A stretch of DNA of 64,000 nucleotides from UBA4416 sp964541155. Lineage in GTDB: Bacteria > Bacteroidota > Bacteroidia > B-17B0 > Aurantibacillaceae. The notes beneath the pieces were generated by a model. It was not told the origin of the DNA, did not search any database, and saw only the letters and a program-made list of their open reading frames with translations. The stretch covers positions 1 to 64,000 of the forward strand of contig CAZIPC010000001.1 of NCBI GenBank assembly GCA_964541155.1. Direction: 5' to 3'. The position numbers and the translations under genes are program-made. Positions within the stretch are counted from its first letter, which is position 1, and every line of letters begins with the position of its first letter. Of this stretch, positions 53,924 to 61,410 are shown piece after piece.

Positions 53924-54187
53924 ATGAAAAAAGTATTATCTATCGTTGCTGTAGCTGCATTATCAGCTGCATTTGTATCTTGTGGTCCTTCTAAAGAAGA
54001 AATCGAAGCAAAAGAAAAAGCAAAAGCTGATTCAGTTGCTGCTGTAGCTCAAGCTCAAGCTGATTCATTAGCTAAAGTTGCTGAAGTTGAAGCTGCTGCT
54101 TCTGCTGAAGCTGCTGCAAAAGCTACTGCTGATTCTACAAGAATGGCTGATTCAGTTGCTGCTGCATCTAAAGGTAAAAAGAAATAA
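53924..54187 (+). CDS. Small alanine-rich coiled-coil lipoprotein (Lpp-like candidate)
   Basis: The 87-residue protein is counted from ATG 53924. An upstream frame to 53777 runs through promoter DNA and is rejected. The lipoprotein signal has lipobox FVSC with C20. The mature 68 residues are almost only Ala, Lys, Glu, Asp, Ser and Val in a helical pattern, with ADSVAA repeated twice 40 residues apart (DNA copies at 54026-54044 and 54146-54164), and end in KGKKK. Codons are mostly GCT/GAA/AAA and G+C is higher than the surroundings, suggesting high expression; a strong -7 box and terminator agree. By size, helix and terminal lysines it resembles E. coli Lpp, but homology is not shown. Confidence 0.85.
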   Translation: MKKVLSIVAVAALSAAFVSCGPSKEEIEAKEKAKADSVAAVAQAQADSLAKVAEVEAAASAEAAAKATADSTRMADSVAAASKGKKK

Positions 54188-54200
54188 TTTTCTTTTAAAT

Positions 54201-54238
54201 CATAAAAAAAGCCCGAAGTAATTCGGGCTTTTTTTATG
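54201..54238. terminator. Bidirectional intrinsic terminator (17-bp perfect stem)
   Basis: Arms 54201-54217 and 54222-54238 (CATAAAAAAAGCCCGAA and its complement) with a GTAA loop. The GCCCGAA core with A and T runs on both sides ends the lipoprotein transcript and the convergent marC transcript. Confidence 0.92.
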
Positions 54239-54278
54239 ATAATATTTTTTTAAAAAAAGTTGTAGTAATTTATATAGG

Positions 54279-54851
54279 TTACAACCCAGTATATTTTCTA
54301 AATAACTTAATAGCGAGGGCTAATAAAATTATTCCAAATACCTTTTTGATAATAGCAATTCCTCCAACTCCTAACAGTTTTTCTACTCTATATAAATTTC
54401 TTAATACTATATATACAATTATTACATTTAAAATAATAGCAATTATGATAGATACAATGTTGTATTCTGCTCTTATAGATAATAATGTTGTTAAGGTTCC
54501 TGTTCCTGCAATTAAAGGAAAAGCCAATGGAATAACACTGGCTGTAGCAGGCATAGTATCTTTAGAAATTTGAATACCTAAAATCATTTCAAATGCTACT
54601 ATAAAGATTAAAATAGAACCAGCTATAGCAAAGTCGCCTATTGAAATGCCAATAATATCTAAAATAGTTTGACCTAAAAATAAAAATACAATCATAATCC
54701 CCAAAGAAACAACAGAAGCTTTAGAAGCGTTGATTTCTCCTGTTTTTTGTTTTAAGCTAATAATAATAGGAATAGAGCCAATAACATCAATTACAGCAAA
54801 AAGAACCATTGTTACTTTTAGGATTTCAATAATGTCAAATTGTAAATTCAT
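54279..54851 (-). CDS. MarC family (UPF0056) membrane protein
   Basis: The 190-residue protein has six hydrophobic helices. The family motifs are FAVIDVIGSIPIIISL (about 18-33), the central IAGSILIFIVAFEMILGIQ and PLAFPLIAGTGTLTTLL (about 108-124). MarC proteins were once linked to multiple antibiotic resistance, which was later disproved, so the function is unknown. It stands alone with a -7 box at 54871-54878. Confidence 0.93.
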   Translation of the reverse strand: MNLQFDIIEILKVTMVLFAVIDVIGSIPIIISLKQKTGEINASKASVVSLGIMIVFLFLGQTILDIIGISIGDFAIAGSILIFIVAFEMILGIQISKDTMPATASVIPLAFPLIAGTGTLTTLLSIRAEYNIVSIIIAIILNVIIVYIVLRNLYRVEKLLGVGGIAIIKKVFGIILLALAIKLFRKYTGL

Positions 54852-54870
54852 AGTATTTTTTAATTTTTAA

Positions 54871-54878
54871 CAAATGTA
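54871..54878 (-). promoter_or_regulatory. Candidate -7 box of the marC-family gene
   Basis: TACATTTG on the minus strand matches TAnnTTTG, 20 bp before the ATG at 54851. No -33 TTTG is found at the usual distance. Confidence 0.4.
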
Positions 54879-54937
54879 AATCAATTTAAATAATTAATAA
54901 TTGCATTTTTATTAAATGTTTTTGTAATTTTAAATAT

Positions 54938-55414
54938 ATGAGGTTTGTTTTTTTTTATGCAATACTGTTATTAGGATTATTTCCATCTTGTGAACAAATA
55001 AAATCATATGATGAAAAGATAATAACATATAAAAATGATGCGGGGTCTGATACTGTAATTAACAAAATACATGAAGCTACTGATTGTGTTAATACAGATA
55101 AGCTATTATTTATTGCTAAAGGTAGCGAGCCTGGATGGACGGTAGAGTTTTATACTCATACATTTAAGTTAGTGGTTGATTATGGTAAAGATAGTTTGGT
55201 ATTGAAAAATCAAAATTTTGAGATTATGAAAAATGATGAAGATTTTATTTTTACAGAGGAGGAAAAAAATCAGAGTGTGAGTGTAACTATTAAAAATCAA
55301 ACATGTAAAGAAGAAGCAAGTGGCTATATATGCAATAAAAAGGTGAGCGTATCGTTTAAAGGGAAAATTTATGAAGGTTGTGGTACTTATTTAAATAATA
55401 TAAATAAACAATAA
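54938..55414 (+). CDS. Lipoprotein with a COG3650-like domain
   Basis: The 158-residue protein has a lipoprotein signal (lipobox LFPSC, Cys near 18). One small beta domain (about 45-155) contains the GSEPGWTVEF motif (about 57-66) typical of COG3650-like lipid-anchored proteins, and several cysteines (ATDC, QTC, YIC, YEGC) that could form disulfides. The function is unknown. A second lipoprotein gene follows 11 bp downstream. Confidence 0.78.
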   Translation: MRFVFFYAILLLGLFPSCEQIKSYDEKIITYKNDAGSDTVINKIHEATDCVNTDKLLFIAKGSEPGWTVEFYTHTFKLVVDYGKDSLVLKNQNFEIMKNDEDFIFTEEEKNQSVSVTIKNQTCKEEASGYICNKKVSVSFKGKIYEGCGTYLNNINKQ

Positions 55415-55425
55415 ATATAAATCAT

Positions 55426-56277
55426 ATGAAAACTAAACAAATAACATTAGCTCTTTCTATTGTATCGATAATAGGAATGAGTGTTTTTTCATCTTGTAGG
55501 AAAAAAGCTACAGAAGAAAAAGACACGGATACAAGTTCTGCATCTGACCAGTCTTTAGCATCTACTACTGTAAATGATATGACAAGTATTTCTGATGAAG
55601 CGGGAAAAACATATAACATTTCAAGTTTTAGAACTCAAGATGCGAATGGTTTACTAAGTACATCTTGTGCTTCATTAACAATAGATACTTTATCAGCAGT
55701 AAGAACAATTACGGTTAATTTTGGCTCATCAAATTGTTTATGCAATGATTCAAGATATAGAAGAGGAAAATTAATTTTATCGTTTTCAGGAAGATATAGA
55801 GACTCGTTAGCAGTAATTACTGTAACACCTCAAAATTATTTTGTAGATAATAATCAAGTAACTGGAACTAAAACCATAACCAATAAAGGGCATAATGCAT
55901 CGCATCATTTAGTATACGAAATCAGTGCTAATATTCAAATTATTAAAGCTAATAATGGAGGAACTGTTAGTTGGCAAAGTGTTCGTCAGAGAGAATGGAT
56001 CACAGGCGAAAGTACAATTTCTTGGTTAGATGATGTATATTCTATTACAGGAAATGCAACAGGAACATCAGCAAATGGAAATAGTTTTACATCTATTATT
56101 TCAACCCCTTTAATACGAAATATGGCAATAGGTTGTAGACGTCATTTTACCCAGGGGATATTAGAGCACACGCCAAGCGGAAAAGCAACTAGATACATTG
56201 ATTATGGGAACGGAGCTTGTGACGATCAAGCTACTGTAACTATTAACGGTACGTCTTATCAAATAACTTTACCGTAA
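55426..56277 (+). CDS. Lipoprotein of unknown function
   Basis: The 283-residue protein has a signal with lipobox VFSSC (Cys near 24) followed by RKK and an acidic/Ser-rich linker (about 26-60). The remaining domain (about 65-283) is beta-rich, with ITVNFGSSNCLCNDSRYRRG, ITGESTISWLDDVYSITGNA and a final DYGNGACDDQATVTINGTSYQ. Four cysteines in C..C and C pairs may be disulfide-bonded. I recognise no family. The short distance to the preceding lipoprotein gene and the terminator behind it make a two-gene unit. Confidence 0.78.
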   Translation: MKTKQITLALSIVSIIGMSVFSSCRKKATEEKDTDTSSASDQSLASTTVNDMTSISDEAGKTYNISSFRTQDANGLLSTSCASLTIDTLSAVRTITVNFGSSNCLCNDSRYRRGKLILSFSGRYRDSLAVITVTPQNYFVDNNQVTGTKTITNKGHNASHHLVYEISANIQIIKANNGGTVSWQSVRQREWITGESTISWLDDVYSITGNATGTSANGNSFTSIISTPLIRNMAIGCRRHFTQGILEHTPSGKATRYIDYGNGACDDQATVTINGTSYQITLP

Positions 56278-56290
56278 ATTAGGTAGTACT

Positions 56291-56324
56291 AATAAAGGTC
56301 AGAATATTCATTCTGACCTTTATT
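56291..56324 (+). terminator. Intrinsic terminator of the lipoprotein pair
   Basis: Perfect 15-bp stem AATAAAGGTCAGAAT / ATTCTGACCTTTATT with a 4-nt loop (56306-56309), 13 bp past the stop and followed by TGTTTTATT. Confidence 0.85.
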
Positions 56325-56383
56325 GTTTTATTATCCATGATATTTTGAAAAAGTATTAATTTTAAAATTAGTAATATTGTAAT

Positions 56384-57007
56384 ATGTTATACAATTGGAA
56401 AATAGCTTTTTTGAATAAACACTTTAGAAATAGATTTTTTGTGTCTATTATATTAGTTAGTTTTATTTTAGTAGGCTTTGCTTCTTTATTGGCATATATT
56501 GAAACTCGTCAAGGACATGTTTTTTATGATCCTATTTTAAATTTTATAAAACCAAGAGACGTTTCGGATTTTATATTTTTTGTGACCTATTTAACAGCAT
56601 TAGTAGGGTTGATATATGCATTTTATTCACCATATCGCTTTTTGCATTTAATACAGATGTATGGCTCATTAACCCTTTTAAGAATTATAACTTTATTTTT
56701 TGTTCCGTTAGATCCTCCTACAACAATCATACCCTTAAAAGATATGTTTTTAACACATACATTTTATGCTGGAAGTGAAAATTTGAAAGACTTGTTTTTT
56801 AGTGGTCATGCAGCTACATTATTTTTATTTTATTTTTTTACCCACGATAAAATATTAAAGTATTTGTTTCTATTTTCAGCCATTGCCGTTTCATTTGGTG
56901 TTGTTATTCAACATGCTCATTATAGTTATGATGTTGCAGCTGCTCCCATTTTTGCTTACATAACATATAAAGTGGTCATAAAATTTTCTAAGCATTATAG
57001 TAGATAA
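56384..57007 (+). CDS. PAP2-type membrane phosphatase/phosphotransferase, sphingomyelin synthase-like
   Basis: The 207-residue protein has about six membrane helices. Active-site motifs are SGH at 140-142 (DLFFSGHAATLF, instead of PSGH) and H179-YSY-D183 (AHYSYDVAAAP). Upstream, R100 IITLFFVPLDPP resembles the D1 motif of sphingomyelin synthases (R-x-x-T-x-LP-x-P). These three together fit the PAP2_C/sphingomyelin-synthase branch better than ordinary lipid phosphatases. Such enzymes move a phospho-headgroup onto ceramide or diacylglycerol. Sphingolipids are common in this phylum, but no ceramide genes are nearby. The substrate is inferred only. Confidence 0.8.
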   Translation: MLYNWKIAFLNKHFRNRFFVSIILVSFILVGFASLLAYIETRQGHVFYDPILNFIKPRDVSDFIFFVTYLTALVGLIYAFYSPYRFLHLIQMYGSLTLLRIITLFFVPLDPPTTIIPLKDMFLTHTFYAGSENLKDLFFSGHAATLFLFYFFTHDKILKYLFLFSAIAVSFGVVIQHAHYSYDVAAAPIFAYITYKVVIKFSKHYSR

Positions 57008-57093
57008 TAGTAGAATTTACTATAAACAAAGTTTTGTAAATAAGATTGTTTAAATTAAATGATTAACTATCATTCATTATTTATTTTTAAAAA

Positions 57094-57615
57094 GTGAAAT
57101 TCATTTTAAGATATTCATATATCGTTTTTTTTGTATGGTATTTGGTATCTTGTAAACATCATCAATCTTTTGAGAAAAAATTAGATATCAATTCCAACTC
57201 TCTTAAAAAAAAGTATTCAGATTTATTAGGTGTTTCTGAATACGATATAAAAAATGAAAAGTTATATCTATTTATTAATGAATGGTATGGGGTTAAATAT
57301 AAATATGGTGGACATGATAAATCTGGAATAGATTGCTCTGGTTTAACAGCCAGATTATATTTAGTAGTTTATAAAAAACAAATTGCAAGTACAACTAAAG
57401 AGTTAGTAGTAGGAGCTAAAAAAATAAAAATATCTGATTTGCAAGAAGGTGATTTAGTATTTTTTAATACAAATGGTAAAAGCATATCTCATGTAGGAGT
57501 TTATTTACAAAATCATAAATTTGTTCATGCTTCATCAAAAAAAGGAGTTATGATAAGCGATTTGAATGAGCCTTACTTCAAGCAAACTTATGTTAGTTCT
57601 GGAAGGATAAGATAA
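57094..57615 (+). CDS. NlpC/P60 endopeptidase lipoprotein
   Basis: The 173-residue protein starts at GTG and has a lipobox YLVSC (C20). The NlpC/P60 domain (about 58-170) has catalytic C81 in GIDCSGL, H133 in SHVGVYL and H145 in KFVHASS. These enzymes cut gamma-D-Glu-mDAP bonds of peptidoglycan stem peptides. It would act at the periplasmic face of a membrane. It lies before the GH3-beta-lactamase gene with an 89-bp gap, both being cell-wall hydrolases. Confidence 0.93.
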   Translation: MKFILRYSYIVFFVWYLVSCKHHQSFEKKLDINSNSLKKKYSDLLGVSEYDIKNEKLYLFINEWYGVKYKYGGHDKSGIDCSGLTARLYLVVYKKQIASTTKELVVGAKKIKISDLQEGDLVFFNTNGKSISHVGVYLQNHKFVHASSKKGVMISDLNEPYFKQTYVSSGRIR

Positions 57616-57704
57616 AGTTGATTTTTTATTATATCAAAAAACAACTGTTAAAAACAATCTTTTATAGAGGTAATAATGAAGTTGAATAGTGTTAATTTAA
57701 CATC

Positions 57705-60662
57705 ATGATTAAAGTGTTTATTAAAACTTTTTTTGCCTTTTTGATAGTATCAATTATGGCATTTGTTTCAAATACAAAAAATATAGAAACAGAACCTGAA
57801 TTTATAAAATTAGAATCTCATTGGGTAGATTCAGTTTTTAATTCTTTAACACCTGATCAGCGTTTAGCTCAGTTGTTTATGGTAGCAGCGTATAGTAATA
57901 GAGATATGAAACATGTTGCAGAAATAAGAGAACTTGTAGAAAAATATAACATAGGTGGTTTAATTTTTATGCAGGGAGGTCCTCTGCGCCAAGCTAAATT
58001 AAATAATTACTATCAAAGTAAAGCTAAAACTCCACTTTTAATATCAATAGATGGTGAATGGGGTTTAGCAATGCGTTTAGATAGCACACCTAAGTATCCT
58101 AGGCAAATGACATTAGGTGCTATACAAAATGATTCGTTGATTTATGATATGGGCAAGCAAATTGCTAAAGAATGTAAAAGAATGGGAATTCATATAAACT
58201 TTGCTCCTGTAGCAGATGTAAACAATAATCCATTAAATCCAGTAATTGGAATGAGAAGTTTTGGTGAAAATAAGTATAATGTAGCAAGCAAAGCTATTAT
58301 GTATATGAAAGGTTTACAAGCAGAAGGTATTATGGCAAACGGAAAACATTTCCCTGGTCATGGAGATACAGATAGTGATTCTCACAAAACATTACCAACA
58401 ATAAGTGCCTCTAAAGAGAGGATGGATACATTGGAATTATATCCATTTCAGCAACTTTTTAAAGAAGGTTTATCTAGTATCATGGTAGCTCATTTATTTG
58501 TGCCCTGCTACGATTCAACTAAAAATATAGCATCTACTTTATCTCCATATATTATTAACGATGTATTAAAAAAACAACTAGATTTTAAAGGATTAATATT
58601 TACAGATGCTTTAAATATGAAAGGAGTTGCTAGCTTTTATGATCCTGGAATTGTTGATGTAAAAGCCTTATTAGCAGGTAATGATGTTTTATTATTTGCT
58701 GAAAATGTTCCTAAAGCAATAGAGCAAATTAAATTAGCAATTAAAAAAGGACAAATTACACAAGAAGAAATTGATACTCGCTGTAGAAAAATATTAAAAG
58801 CTAAGTTTTGGTGTGGGTTAGATAAAAAACAATATGTAAGTCAAAATAATTTGTATGAAGATTTAAATACAACTGCTTCATTTGTAATGAATACAAAGTT
58901 AGCAGAAGCATCTGTAACTTTGTTACAAAATGAAAATTCTATTTTGCCATTAGAGAGATTAGATACTTTGAATGTTATAGAAGTATCGATAGGTGATTCA
59001 AAAGAAAATGAATTTACAAGTACAATTAATAAGTACTTAAGAATTAGACACATTGGAATTGAACATGATGCAAGCAAAAAAGAACGTGATTCTTTACTAT
59101 CTAAATTAAAAAATTATGATTTGGTGCTTTTACAAGTTTCTAAAACTAGTTATAAACCTGAAAAAGATTTTGGATGTTCAATTGGTAGTATGGATTTGAT
59201 CTCAAAAATATGTGAGCAAAAAAAGACAATTACTTGTTTTTATAGTAATCCATATTTTCTAAATAAATTAGAAAATATTCAAAAGTCTAAAGCGATTTTA
59301 AATGTATATGAATACAATGCGTTTAGTCAAAAAGCTGCAGCAGATGCAATTATGGGAGCAATTATTGTTAGTGGTAAGTTGCCAGTATCTACAAAATTAT
59401 TTAAAGCTGGAACTGGTATAGATATTCAAAAAACTATTAGAATTCAATATATTAACCCTGCACAAATAGGAATAAATAACACAAAATTAATTCAAGTTGA
59501 TTCAATAGTAAAAGATGCTATTAAAGAACATGCATTTCCAGGTTGTCAAATTATGGCCATAAAAAATGGTAAAGTATTTTATCATAAAAATTTTGGAAAG
59601 CAAACGTATGACATTAATTCTGAAAATATTACAGATACTACACTATATGATTTGGCATCTTTAACAAAGATATTGTCTTCAGGATTATCTTTAATGAAGT
59701 TAAGTAGCCAAAATTTATTTGATTATAATCAGCATTTAGGGTTTTATTTTCCAGAATTATCCTCCACTAATAAATCCAACATACATTATAAAGATATGCT
59801 TACCCATCAAGCTGGATTACCCGCATGGTTACCATTTTGGCAAAAAACAGTAGATAAAAAAAATAATTATAAATCAGGTTACTATAGTGATGAATATTCA
59901 GAACATTATCCTACTCAAGTGGCAAAAGGATTGTATGTAGTTAAAGATTTTAATGATTCTATTTACAATCAAATAATGAGTTGTAAAATGGAAGAAAGCT
60001 GTAAATATGTATATAGCGATATAGGGTATTATTTTTCGAAAATATTGATAGAACGAATTACAAAACAATCATTAAACAAATATGTAAAGACACAATTTTA
60101 TAAACCATTAAATATAGGTTTAACTTATTTGCCATTAAGTGAATATAAAGCAGAACAAATAGCGCCAACAGAAAATGATTTAAAATTTAGAAAGCAACTC
60201 ATAAGAGGTTATGTTCATGATCAAGGAGCTGCTTTAATGGGAGGAGTAGCAGGACATGCGGGTTTATTTGGAACAGCTAATGATGTTGCAATAGTGATGC
60301 AAATGCTTATTAATAAAGGAAATTATGGAGGACAAGTGTTTTTAGATAGCACAATTATTAAGCAATATACAAGTACTCATTTTTCTGACAACAGAAGAGG
60401 ATTGTGTTTTGATAAGCCAGAGTTTGATGCTAAAAAAGAAAGTCCAGTTATAAAAGAGTGTAGTTTAAAAAGTTTTGGTCATAGTGGATTTACAGGAACA
60501 TTTGCGTGGGCAGATCCTGAAAATGATTTGATTTTTGTATTTCTATCAAATCGAGTTTTTCCTAATGCAGATGAAAATAAATTAATTAAATTAGGAATAA
60601 GAAGTAAAATTCATAAACTATTTTATGATGCTGTTACTACAAATTCAATGTTTTTAAATTAG
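57705..60662 (+). CDS. Glycoside hydrolase family 3 (NagZ-like) fused to a serine beta-lactamase-like domain
   Basis: The 985-residue protein has an N-terminal hydrophobic segment (about 5-22). A GH3 catalytic barrel follows (about 35-370) with the NagZ loop KHFPGHGDTDSDSH (H215, D221, H219) and nucleophile D301 in FTDALNMKG. A GH3 C-terminal-like alpha/beta part comes next (about 385-570). The penicillin-binding/class C beta-lactamase fold is at about 595-980, with SLTK (S652, K655), YSD (770-772, where YxN is usual) and HSG (926-928). It probably removes GlcNAc from murein fragments and then hydrolyses an ester or amide. This fusion recurs in Bacteroidetes; the role of the second domain is unclear. 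Confidence 0.92.
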   Translation: MIKVFIKTFFAFLIVSIMAFVSNTKNIETEPEFIKLESHWVDSVFNSLTPDQRLAQLFMVAAYSNRDMKHVAEIRELVEKYNIGGLIFMQGGPLRQAKLNNYYQSKAKTPLLISIDGEWGLAMRLDSTPKYPRQMTLGAIQNDSLIYDMGKQIAKECKRMGIHINFAPVADVNNNPLNPVIGMRSFGENKYNVASKAIMYMKGLQAEGIMANGKHFPGHGDTDSDSHKTLPTISASKERMDTLELYPFQQLFKEGLSSIMVAHLFVPCYDSTKNIASTLSPYIINDVLKKQLDFKGLIFTDALNMKGVASFYDPGIVDVKALLAGNDVLLFAENVPKAIEQIKLAIKKGQITQEEIDTRCRKILKAKFWCGLDKKQYVSQNNLYEDLNTTASFVMNTKLAEASVTLLQNENSILPLERLDTLNVIEVSIGDSKENEFTSTINKYLRIRHIGIEHDASKKERDSLLSKLKNYDLVLLQVSKTSYKPEKDFGCSIGSMDLISKICEQKKTITCFYSNPYFLNKLENIQKSKAILNVYEYNAFSQKAAADAIMGAIIVSGKLPVSTKLFKAGTGIDIQKTIRIQYINPAQIGINNTKLIQVDSIVKDAIKEHAFPGCQIMAIKNGKVFYHKNFGKQTYDINSENITDTTLYDLASLTKILSSGLSLMKLSSQNLFDYNQHLGFYFPELSSTNKSNIHYKDMLTHQAGLPAWLPFWQKTVDKKNNYKSGYYSDEYSEHYPTQVAKGLYVVKDFNDSIYNQIMSCKMEESCKYVYSDIGYYFSKILIERITKQSLNKYVKTQFYKPLNIGLTYLPLSEYKAEQIAPTENDLKFRKQLIRGYVHDQGAALMGGVAGHAGLFGTANDVAIVMQMLINKGNYGGQVFLDSTIIKQYTSTHFSDNRRGLCFDKPEFDAKKESPVIKECSLKSFGHSGFTGTFAWADPENDLIFVFLSNRVFPNADENKLIKLGIRSKIHKLFYDAVTTNSMFLN

Positions 60663-60699
60663 GTTTAATATAATTCGTTTAAAATTTAATGTTTTTTTA

Positions 60700-61410
60700 A
60701 TGTCAGAAATAATACAACATCAAAAAGAGTTAATACTAAAATTACTCAAAGAAAAATCAGTAATGAAACAAGATGTGTTTCGAAATACAATTACTGCATT
60801 TGATATTATTAAAGAATGTGTAAATGAAATTGCAATAGAATTAAACAAGGAAACGCAAGTTATTGATAAAAGAATTGTTGTTTCTGCAAATGAAACAAAT
60901 AGTTATGCTACTCAATTAAAAGTAGCAGGTGACATGTTGGAATTTTTTATGCATACTAATGTGTTTGAATTTGATAAGACTCATCCTATGTTTAAAACGG
61001 GTTACATTAAACAAAATGAATATAATTCATATTGTGGAATTATTAATGTGTATAATTTTTTAGCAGATTCATTTAAATACAACCGATTAAATGATTTAGG
61101 TTATATTGTGTGTAGGATATTTATTAATAGAGAAATGAAATTTTTTATTGAGGCCAGAGGACCTATTGGTATAAAATATTCTTCGTTTTCTTTTGAGCCA
61201 TTAAATAAAGAACAAGTAAAAGAAATTATTAATGATTTGATTATTTATGCAATTACATTTGATTTATTAACTCCTCCAATAGATCAAATAAGAGAAGTAT
61301 CTGTAAACGAAATACAAGAAAAAGTAAGTAGTATAAACTTAAGAACAGGAAAACGCTTGGGTTATGGTGCTAGTGCATCTTATGATGAAGATACAAATTT
61401 ATATGTGTAA
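60700..61410 (+). CDS. Conserved hypothetical protein downstream of the GH3 fusion
   Basis: The 236-residue soluble protein has no signal or membrane segment. It looks mixed alpha/beta, with an N-terminal helix (about 1-25), a central beta-like stretch (IVVSANETNSYATQLKV), NREMKFFIEARGPIG and a C-terminal disordered tail (KRLGYGASASYDEDTN). I do not recognise a family. It is 37 bp downstream of the GH3 fusion gene and probably co-transcribed. It ends directly before the convergent transporter stop. Confidence 0.75.
   Translation: MSEIIQHQKELILKLLKEKSVMKQDVFRNTITAFDIIKECVNEIAIELNKETQVIDKRIVVSANETNSYATQLKVAGDMLEFFMHTNVFEFDKTHPMFKTGYIKQNEYNSYCGIINVYNFLADSFKYNRLNDLGYIVCRIFINREMKFFIEARGPIGIKYSSFSFEPLNKEQVKEIINDLIIYAITFDLLTPPIDQIREVSVNEIQEKVSSINLRTGKRLGYGASASYDEDTNLYV

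Noticed and set aside
53981..54187. Repetitive Ala/Lys/Glu coding stretch as a possible low-complexity artefact
   Set aside because: It follows a proper lipobox, keeps frame to a stop, and has its own promoter and terminator, so it is a real gene.
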